Positions 43,272-50,300 of a stretch of 64,000 bases of DNA are shown here, one piece after another; the stretch's first letter is position 1, and each line of letters starts with the position of its first letter. This DNA comes from Lachnospiraceae bacterium. GTDB taxonomy: Bacteria; Bacillota; Clostridia; Lachnospirales; Lachnospiraceae. The stretch spans positions 276,513 through 340,512 of the forward strand of contig CAJTHM010000003.1 in the NCBI GenBank assembly GCA_910576125.1, in the 5' to 3' direction. Under the pieces are notes generated by a model that saw only the letters and a list, made by a program, of their open reading frames with translations, searched no databases and was not told the origin of the DNA. The position numbers were made by a program, and so were the translations under genes.

Positions 43272-43760
43272 CTATTCGCTACTGTCCCCGCCGAACATCT
43301 GGAAGATGGAGGACAGCCCCGAATCGGACATGCCGGAGAACATATCCATGGGATTGTCTCCGCCCATTCCCTCGGGGAAAAGCTCCTGGAGCATCTGTAT
43401 CATCTCCATCATTTCCTGCATCTTTTTCAGGTTCATTATCATATTTTTGATATTCTCAATCCTGGCGCGCTCCTTGGGGCCGCTGAAAGGCATCATCTCG
43501 TCCAACAGCTCGAAGGTGTCGGCATTGTCTCCCTGGAAAAAGTCGGCGGACAGCTGTTTTCCGCTTCCCATCAGCCGCATCCCCGGATGGCGGCGCAGGA
43601 AAGAGAGGGTATACTGCAGCTCCAGCAGCTTTATGTAGACCGCAAAGCCGCTCTGCTGTTCCGGGGCGAGACGGGGCAGAAGTATTTTCAGCATCTGGAT
43701 TCTGTTTGTGGTAAAAAGGGAATCGAATGCGGTGATTGTCTTTGAGTTTTGTTCTTCCAT
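43272..43760 (-). CDS. Hypothetical helical protein, Met-rich C-terminus
   Basis: The protein starts at ATG 43760 (GAAAGGAG upstream); an upstream in-frame ATG at 43787 lacks a ribosome binding site. It has 162 residues. The N-terminal half is helical (FDSLFTTNRIQMLKILLP) and the C-terminal 70 residues are Met-, Gly- and Asp-rich (MQEMMEMIQMLQELFPEGM). I cannot place it in a family. It is co-transcribed with the small helical gene downstream; both lie near a sporulation-type gene and may share its developmental context, though nothing in the sequence proves this. Confidence 0.65.
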   Translation of the reverse strand: MEEQNSKTITAFDSLFTTNRIQMLKILLPRLAPEQQSGFAVYIKLLELQYTLSFLRRHPGMRLMGSGKQLSADFFQGDNADTFELLDEMMPFSGPKERARIENIKNMIMNLKKMQEMMEMIQMLQELFPEGMGGDNPMDMFSGMSDSGLSSIFQMFGGDSSE

Positions 43761-43964
43761 GGCACACTCCTTTCCGGACAAGTACAATACATTTTATGTA
43801 AACAGGCCGGAGGTTATGTGTGCAATGGGAAGCGTTCACGGCGGGGATCATCCCGATGGGAATCGCTCTCATTGGGAACAGGCCCCGGCGGAAGTAGCCT
43901 CCCACCGGAGCCTGCATGGGGACAGGGATTTTCCGCCAGGCGGAATGCCCATCCAGGTCAGCGC
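43761..43964. other. 204-base gap with no gene seen
   Basis: No convincing gene is present between the Met-rich protein and the Cys/Gly-rich gene. A frame open on the plus strand at 43708-43968 is unsupported by a ribosome binding site. The stretch may hold a transcription end for the Cys/Gly-rich gene, but no T-tailed hairpin is clear. Confidence 0.3.
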
Positions 43965-44273
43965 TTAGTTGCAGCCGCAGCCACAGCTATTGCCGCATCC
44001 GCATCCGTTGCCGCCAAACATCCCGTTGCCGCTGCCGCACAGGCAGGAGAGCAGAAGAATCCAGATAAGCCACTCGCATCCGTTGCCATTGCCGCCGAAC
44101 AGGCTGTTGCCGCAGCCGTTGCCGCAGCCGCATCCGTTGTTGCCGCTGCCATTGCAGCAGAACAGAAGCAGGATGATCCAGATCCAGCTGCCGCAGCCAC
44201 CACCGTTATTCTGGGTGTTCGCACATCCGCAGGAATCATTGCAGCCACAGTTTGTAGCAGTTAAATCGCTCAT
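43965..44273 (-). CDS. Cys/Gly-rich small membrane protein, likely sporulation-associated
   Basis: The 102-residue protein has two near-identical halves. Each has an aromatic/hydrophobic stretch (WIWIILLLF and WLIWILLL) flanked by Cys- and Gly-rich segments. It reads like short spore-coat and YjcZ/SscA-type proteins of sporulating Firmicutes, whose single hydrophobic segment sits between glycine-rich ends. The start is ATG 44273 after TTGGAGGT. An upstream sigma-K-type promoter agrees with expression late in the mother cell. Cys cross-linking would suit a coat component. Function is inferred from composition and promoter, not from known homology. Confidence 0.6.
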   Translation of the reverse strand: MSDLTATNCGCNDSCGCANTQNNGGGCGSWIWIILLLFCCNGSGNNGCGCGNGCGNSLFGGNGNGCEWLIWILLLSCLCGSGNGMFGGNGCGCGNSCGCGCN

Positions 44274-44303
44274 GTTTTTTACCTCCAAGGTTTATTTATG
44301 GTT

Positions 44304-44331
44304 TATTGTATGCGGGGTGGCATGTCAATGT
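44304..44331 (-). promoter_or_regulatory. Sigma-K-like promoter
   Basis: On the minus strand CATACAATA at 44304-44312 fits the sigma-K -10 pattern CATAnnnTA, and AC at 44330-44331 lies exactly 17 bases upstream, the sigma-K -35 pattern. The start of the Cys/Gly-rich gene is about 30 bases downstream. A sigma-A style TTGACA overlaps, but its -10 partner is poor. Confidence 0.55.
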
Positions 44332-44393
44332 TTCCTTGATGAAATATGATTTTCGGGAGTACATGGAAAGATTATGAGATCGGGCTAAGGGGC

Positions 44394-44421
44394 TTGAAAT
44401 TCTCCCGGGATATAGTAAAAT
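44394..44421 (+). promoter_or_regulatory. Sortase promoter, matched to the LRR promoter
   Basis: TTGAAA (44394-44399), 16 bases, TAAAAT (44416-44421). The flanks CTTGAAATT and GATATAGTAAAATAG are shared base for base with the promoter at 47054-47082. A TCCCGGGA palindrome lies in the spacer. It precedes the sortase by 36 bases. Confidence 0.6.
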
Positions 44422-44457
44422 AGTAAGAAATGACTAAGAATATGCTAAGGAAAGACT

Positions 44458-45780
44458 ATGGCACAGAAGATTTTTGTGGTTGAGGACAGGCAATTCCGCA
44501 CGGAAAGCGATTATGCCTGCGCCAAACGTGATAAACAACTTATCGATAAACTGAGGCAGGAGACCGACTTTGAGGACAAGGAGGCCCTGGAGGCGCTTCT
44601 TAAGAATCTGCGGGGCGGCAAATATAAATTCATGACTCTTCTGGGACAGGATTTCCGGGATGAAGTGGAGATGGCATGGAAGAAGAGCATTCCAGGGAAG
44701 AAGAGCATTCCAGGGAAGAAGAGCGCTCCAGGGAAGCAAGCGGCGCCGTCCGCTGACAGCCGGAAAACCAGGCGCGGAAAGGCCGGGAGGCAGGCGAAGC
44801 CCGGCGGGGAGAAGAGAACGCCTGCGGAGCGGACGCGCCGGAATGAGGAAGCATCTGGCCGGGAAAAGGGTCCCGGGAGTGCATCCGGCAGGAGAAATGA
44901 CCAGGCGGAGAAAGCTCCGGATGCTTCGGACAGAGACGATGCGGAGCTGGAGGAAATCGTGGAGCAGGAGCTGCGCAAGCGTGAGAAGCGCAGAAAGCTT
45001 ATCCTGCTGGCATGCAGCGCGGTGGCCATCTGCTGTCTGGGATATTTTGTGGTATATTCCTATTATGATTATCGGACCCAGAGTACGTATGAGGAGCTGA
45101 GCGAACTGAAGGAAAAGCCTGTGATCGCTCCGGCAGTCACTCCTGCGCCCGGCCCGCTGTACACGCTGGACGGGGAGCCTGCGGCGAAAGAGGTGCTGGA
45201 GGAATACCAGAATCTCCTGCTGAAGAACAGGAAACTGATTGGCTGGGTGAAGATTGACGATACCTATATAGATTATCCTGTGATGCAGACTACGGACAAT
45301 GAGTACTATCTGGACCATAACATGAATCAGGAATACGACAAGAACGGCACGATTTTCATGGATAAGGACTGCGATGTGCTTAAGCCCAGCACGAATTTCA
45401 TCCTGTATGGGCACCACATGAAGAACGGCAGGATGTTCGGGCAGCTGGATCAGTACAAGAATGAGTCTTTTTATAAGGAACATCCCCTGATAAGCTTTGA
45501 CACGATTTATGAGAAAGGGACATATCAGATTATGTACGTGTTCCGCGCGAAAGTATACAAAGAAACGGAAATAGTGTTCAAATATTATCAGTTTATCGAA
45601 GCAAACGGAGAGCAGGAGTTCGATTCCGCCATGGAGGAGATGGCGGCGCTGTCCCTCTATGATACGGGCGTGACCGCGCAGTATGGGGATCAGCTCCTGA
45701 CGCTGTCTACCTGCGATTACCAGGAGACAGACGGGCGCTTCGTGGTGGTGGCGAAGAAAATATCGGATGGGGAGCAGTGA
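44458..45780 (+). CDS. srtB: Class B sortase with long cytoplasmic N-terminus
   Basis: The 440-residue protein is a membrane transpeptidase that joins surface proteins to the cell wall. The catalytic triad is present: H319 or H320 in LYGHHMKNG, C419 in LSTCDYQE, and R427 in DGRFVVVAKK. One membrane helix (about 180-203) separates an unusually long cytoplasmic N-terminus of some 180 residues. That region has a three-fold repeat, KKSIPG KKSIPG KKSAPG, and a Lys/Arg/Glu-rich linker. Most class B sortases have only a short cytoplasmic tail. It lies near two LRR proteins, one with a TPTTG anchor. ATG 44458 follows AAGGAAAG. Confidence 0.92.
   Translation: MAQKIFVVEDRQFRTESDYACAKRDKQLIDKLRQETDFEDKEALEALLKNLRGGKYKFMTLLGQDFRDEVEMAWKKSIPGKKSIPGKKSAPGKQAAPSADSRKTRRGKAGRQAKPGGEKRTPAERTRRNEEASGREKGPGSASGRRNDQAEKAPDASDRDDAELEEIVEQELRKREKRRKLILLACSAVAICCLGYFVVYSYYDYRTQSTYEELSELKEKPVIAPAVTPAPGPLYTLDGEPAAKEVLEEYQNLLLKNRKLIGWVKIDDTYIDYPVMQTTDNEYYLDHNMNQEYDKNGTIFMDKDCDVLKPSTNFILYGHHMKNGRMFGQLDQYKNESFYKEHPLISFDTIYEKGTYQIMYVFRAKVYKETEIVFKYYQFIEANGEQEFDSAMEEMAALSLYDTGVTAQYGDQLLTLSTCDYQETDGRFVVVAKKISDGEQ
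44680..44733 (+). repeat. Three-copy 18-base tandem repeat inside sortase
   Basis: AAGAAGAGCATTCCAGGG occurs at 44680-44697 and 44698-44715, and with two changes at 44716-44733, encoding KKSIPG, KKSIPG and KKSAPG. The near-identical first two copies suggest recent slippage, so repeat number may vary among strains. Confidence 0.9.
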
Positions 45781-45801
45781 CGGATGGCGGCTCCCTTTTT
45801 T
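45770..45801 (+). terminator. Terminator after sortase
   Basis: GGGAGC (45770-45775) pairs with GCTCCC (45790-45795), with the stop codon inside the loop, followed by six T residues. It ends the sortase transcript. Confidence 0.75.
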
Positions 45802-45851
45802 GCCGATTGCCATATGTGGTTATATTTTTATGTGTTTTTTTCGGAAATCGG

Positions 45852-45880
45852 TTGAAAAATGGATTTAATTGTAATAGAAT
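45852..45880 (+). promoter_or_regulatory. Promoter for Rpn-type nuclease gene
   Basis: TTGAAA (45852-45857), 17 bases, TAGAAT (45875-45880), 152 bases upstream of the ORF at 46033. The rest of the 252-base gap holds the sortase terminator and nothing else obvious. Confidence 0.5.
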
Positions 45881-46032
45881 AGATTCAAAGCAGATTTTCT
45901 TTCCAGATAGATTCTAAATTCAAGCATCATTCTGTTAAAGTCGGGAGATTCTTGCTTTTCATTCAATCATAAAAATGCGGGAGCTTCCGGTAAAGGGCCT
46001 CCTGCCGTAAAAACCAAACAGGAGGTGGACAG

Positions 46033-46932
46033 ATGGCAGAGAAGGACATCGCGGAGAAGGTCCTGATGTCGCATGCGGACGTGCTCGCGGACTGCGTGAA
46101 CGCGCTGATATATGGCGGGGAGCGCAGGCTGAGCGCGGGAGACCTGCGGCTCGCGCCGACGGAAAGCTTTTACCAGGGGAAGGGAAGGACGCGCAACCAG
46201 TTCTGCGACAGGAGCTTCTTCCGGACGCAGGAAGGAGTGATAAAGGCGCAGTATATAATGGAGAATGAAACATATCTCAGGAGACGGCTGGCCCTGCGGA
46301 AAGCCTCTTACCAAGGAGGGGCCTACCGTGAGCAGCTGGATTCGAAAGAGCCTGTGTATCCTGTGGTTAGTATAGTGCTGGACTGGATGGGGAAGAGAAG
46401 CCGGATTCCGTTGAGCCTTCACCAGCTGATTGAAAGGGACGGAGTGTTCCCGGAGGAAGCATCGCTGGTAGATGATGCCAAGCTGACGATATACCACATG
46501 CGAAGGCTGTCTAAAAAAGTCAGGGCCGGATTTACCAGCGACATGGGGTTTGTGGTAGACTACCTGAATGAAGGGAGTCTGGAAAGCCGCAGGGAGCAGA
46601 GGATTGTCCATATAGAGGAGCTGTGCGAAATGATGAGGGCAGTCACGGGGGATTCCCGGTTCACGGAGCAGGTGGACGAACTGCTGGAAAGAAGAGGGAA
46701 AGGGGAGGAATTGCGTATGTGCGAGTATCTGGACATGCTGGAGGCGAGAGGACAGGAACGCGGGGAGAAGATTGGACAGGAACGCGGGGAGAAGATTGGG
46801 CAGAAATGTGGAGAGGATCGTCTGGCCAGGCTGATAAGCAACCTGCTGAGGGAAGAGAAGTACCATGAAATAGAAGAGGCATCGAAGAACCGCGGCAGGC
46901 GCCAGGAGCTGTACCGATTATATGGAATTTGA
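46033..46932 (+). CDS. Rpn-family PD-(D/E)XK nuclease-like protein
   Basis: The 299-residue protein matches the Rpn/transposase_31 family of recombination-promoting nucleases seen in Lachnospiraceae. Conserved blocks are LIYGGERRLSAGDL, ESFYQGKGRTRNQFCD, YREQL with YPVVSIVLDWMG, and SLHQLI. The C-terminal region is helical and has a two-copy tandem repeat (GQERGEKI, 46750-46797). Family members cut DNA and promote recombination; many are also decaying paralogs. The full length and intact frame suggest this one is functional. GGAGGTGG precedes ATG 46033. Confidence 0.75.
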   Translation: MAEKDIAEKVLMSHADVLADCVNALIYGGERRLSAGDLRLAPTESFYQGKGRTRNQFCDRSFFRTQEGVIKAQYIMENETYLRRRLALRKASYQGGAYREQLDSKEPVYPVVSIVLDWMGKRSRIPLSLHQLIERDGVFPEEASLVDDAKLTIYHMRRLSKKVRAGFTSDMGFVVDYLNEGSLESRREQRIVHIEELCEMMRAVTGDSRFTEQVDELLERRGKGEELRMCEYLDMLEARGQERGEKIGQERGEKIGQKCGEDRLARLISNLLREEKYHEIEEASKNRGRRQELYRLYGI

Positions 46933-46950
46933 TAAGCAGTACACGGAAAA

Positions 46951-46972
46951 GGCGGGTCGTCCCGTCCTTTTT
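46951..46972 (+). terminator. Terminator after Rpn-type gene
   Basis: GGCGGG (46951-46956) pairs with CCCGTC (46961-46966), using one G-U pair, across a TCGT loop and is followed by CTTTTT. Confidence 0.6.
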
Positions 46973-47053
46973 CATCAGAAGACAAGGCCATCTTCTGCGC
47001 GATAGGAAATTATATCCTTTTTTCAGGAAAGATTACCATATCTGGCAAAAGGA

Positions 47054-47082
47054 CTTGAAATTATTTCAAGATATAGTAAAAT
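47054..47082 (+). promoter_or_regulatory. LRR surface-protein promoter with palindromic operator
   Basis: TTGAAA (47055-47060), 16 bases, TAAAAT (47077-47082). The perfect 17-base palindrome CTTGAAATTATTTCAAG occupies 47054-47070 over the -35 region. The sortase promoter shares the outer sequences and spacing, so one regulator may act on both. Confidence 0.65.
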
Positions 47083-47369
47083 AGAAAATAGCAGAGAAAG
47101 CTATCCTGAATAATATAAGATTAGTGAATGCAATTGACGGAAAAAATAAAAATTTGTCAATAAAGGACAGAAAGCTAATCGTATGAGTAAAAAAAGACGA
47201 TATATACATAGATTACCACTATAATCTGGTAGAGAGTGATATCTTCTATATAAAAAGCGGGATTCGGGAGAAAATCGTATCTTAGTGCAATCGATTGATA
47301 GATGCAGACAGTAAGCAGAGGCGGACTGCCTGCAGGAATGGCGTAAAAAATTGCGGAGGAGTAAGGAAG
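47083..47369 (+). other. Long 5' leader of LRR gene, structured
   Basis: About 280 bases lie between promoter 47054 and ATG 47370. No ORF fits. ATTGAC (47133-47138) and GTCAAT (47156-47161) form an inverted repeat across 17 bases. Near 47208, AGATTA/TAATCT and TACCA/TGGTA form two short overlapping dyads around the CTATAATC stretch. These could fold as an RNA regulatory region, but no known riboswitch class fits. Confidence 0.35.
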
Positions 47370-50300
47370 ATGAGCAAGGCTGTGAAGAAGAAAAGCAGAA
47401 GAATGTGGCGGACAGTACGCAAGACATTGGGGACTTTGTTTCTGGTGTCTGCTCTTGTGATTGCGGCGATTCCGGTGGATGGACTGCAGGCGGCTAACGG
47501 AACAAGTTCTGGTAATCCAGTAGATGGGAGAGATGATAAATATTCGTGGCTTCCGGAGTGCAGTGTTCCGAGTATTGGTGTTCTTGCTATGGCTCCTGAA
47601 ATATATGTTGATGAGAATCGGCGGTTTGAGTTTGTTTATGCCGAGTTTGGAAGCACTTGGAACGCTATCATAACAGAATATAACGGAGGCTATGTGGAAA
47701 ATGGGGTTCTGACCATTCCGGACACGATATCGGCGTATAAGCGATATAACCCCAATGACGGTAGCGGTGGGGATGTTGCTGTCGGAAGAAACGGAAATTT
47801 CCTTTTTTATAGGGATAGCGAGACGCGCACGTACCCAAACGTATTAGCTGCTGCTGCTGCTAATCCGAGCAGTTTGGTGCAAAGCCCCAACAAATTTGTA
47901 CGAGTGGTAAGCAGCACAGAGAACGGAGCCACGAATCCAGACACTGGAGCATGGGTGCCAAATGGAACTTACACCATTGTATTGGAAGAGGAGACAGGAA
48001 TTTATCGTCCCTGTGATTCAAGGGAGGCAGACAAGTGGTGGGAGCTTGACAGCACAAGGCTTTATTATGATACAGGTCATGTGACAGGAAATGGTGTCCC
48101 GGACAATACTGCCGCGGACAGTAATCTGTTTAGGACAGTACAGGAAGGGGGAGAGCAGTTCGGACATGTCAGAGATGTAACGGTAGATTATATTACAAAG
48201 GAGTATCATGACGGTACGAAGTGGACTCTCATAGATGAATCGCATGCAGGGAAAGGGGTTTTCGCGGGGGAAAGAAATTTCTCGAGGGTAGTGTTGGGGA
48301 AGAACCTGAGAGGTGTTGGCAATTATGCGTTTTATGGAACCGGTATTGAAGGAATGACATTTACAAATTCCCTGAAAACCATTGGTGAGGGAGCTTTTCA
48401 GGGCTGCAGCCGACTGGCAGCTGTAGATTTGGTTACGGAAGGAGATAAGGAAACCAGTCTGACCAATATATGTGCGTACGCTTTTCAGGATTGTACTGCT
48501 CTGACAAAGTTTAACGTGCCCTGGTCCGTGGATACCATAGGAGACAGCGCGTTTCAGGGCTGCAATATGCTGGAGACAGTTGAACTGTGTAATACAGGCA
48601 GCAAGTTGCAGCACGTGGGCTTTGATGTATTTGCCGGCTGTGCCAGATTAAAATCCCTGACTTTTCCAGACACATGCAAGGAGCCTTTGTATTTATCGAC
48701 ATTTAGAGATTGTGCTTCTCTGCAGTATATCTGCGCCAGAAGTCCTGAGATGACATTTATGGATGATGATTTGACCTCTTATAAGCAGTTCAAGGCATCT
48801 GTGGGCAGCGAGTTCTATTTTGAAGGCCAGACGGGATCCAAGCTTCAGGAAATGTGCAGGGATTCCAAAACATTATGCCATTCAGGAGGCTGTAAAGATA
48901 CGTATTTTGCGTTTAGCTATATAGACGGCAGCTACGCAAAACAGGGCCTTTATGAACTTACCATGAAAGATCCGTTGTCTGCGGACGGACGGAACATCTT
49001 TGTGGTAACGGAGCAGAACGAATTGAACGAATACATTCCTCTGGGGGATGTGAAAAGCCTTACCATTCCGGCAAAGATAGGCCCTTACAGCATCAGTACG
49101 ATTAGAGGGCGTGTCGGTGCTGCTGAGGGAGCTTTTGCGAATCTCTGTAATCTGGAAGCAGTCGTGATTCCGAACACGGTGAAAGCAGTGGGGGATTATG
49201 CATTTGCGGGCTGTCATAATCTCACCAGCGTCATCTTTGATGGTTTTGATTTGGATGGTTCGGATAATATTACGATTGGGCCGAATGCGTTCCAGACACA
49301 GGAGTGGACGAAGTATGGTTCGCATCCTGCTGGATGTGGTGGAGTGGAAGTGGATTCTGATGGTACTCCTCTAAAGAAGTTGGCCTTTATAGGCCCTATA
49401 TCCGAGGGGTTCGGTCCTTTCAACTATGCTATGAGTCAGGGAGGCGCATATAACAACGGCTCTCAGGCTCCGAGTTACATTACTTATTATACTGGCTGGC
49501 CTTACAATCTGAAGGTGGAGTATGATGCAAAAAATGACATAAGCAAGCTGGTTGAGTTTCCGGCGCTGAGTGAGTTGGAAGATTATGTGACAGATTCTAC
49601 TCATCCGCTAAATTACTACTACACTGTGATGGACGCCAACAAGGCATATGCGGAGGCAATGGAAACAGCAGCCAATAGTTATGCTTCTAGCGGGATAGAG
49701 GGTCTGACTCCGAATGAGCGGACAGCGATAGACGCGGCGCTGAATGTTGTAGTGCCTGATGGGATTGATTCTATCAAGGACGGATTGTTTTACGAGAAAG
49801 GTAATGATAACAAGAAAGAGATGACGGTCACTGCCTACAGCAGCCTGAAAGAGATTAAAGGCGGAGAGTACAAGGCAGACGGCACGCTGGATCCAGAAAC
49901 AGCGACTTTCGCGGGTTGCGAGTATCTCACAGGTATCAATTTGTGGCCTGGAAGCGCCAGGACAGGTACTGTCATAGATGATTACGCTTTTCAGGAGTGT
50001 ACAGGGCTGGAACAGGTTTCCATGGATGACAACAGTGAGTTAGGGGTCTGTCCTTTTTATAAATGTAATAAACTAAAGGATGTGAATTTCGGCAATGAAC
50101 CTGCCCGCTATATCTGCAAGGACTCCATCATCTATGCTGCTGATAGCAATGGAGAGTTTTCGGTAATCCTGGAGTGCCTGGGAGGGAAAACGGGATATAT
50201 TGAGCCTGTAGACCTTGCTGGAGTGACTGGTCTGCGGGAAGGTGCATTCAAAGGGAGCAATGTGGAACAGATAGACTTGACCAAGACGAGTTTGACCACA

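Noticed and set aside
43708..44349. Plus-strand frames opposite the Cys/Gly-rich gene (for example a Pro/Leu/Gln-rich product at 43969-44349)
   Set aside because: They are low-complexity mirrors of Gly/Cys codons; the minus frame has a ribosome binding site and promoter.
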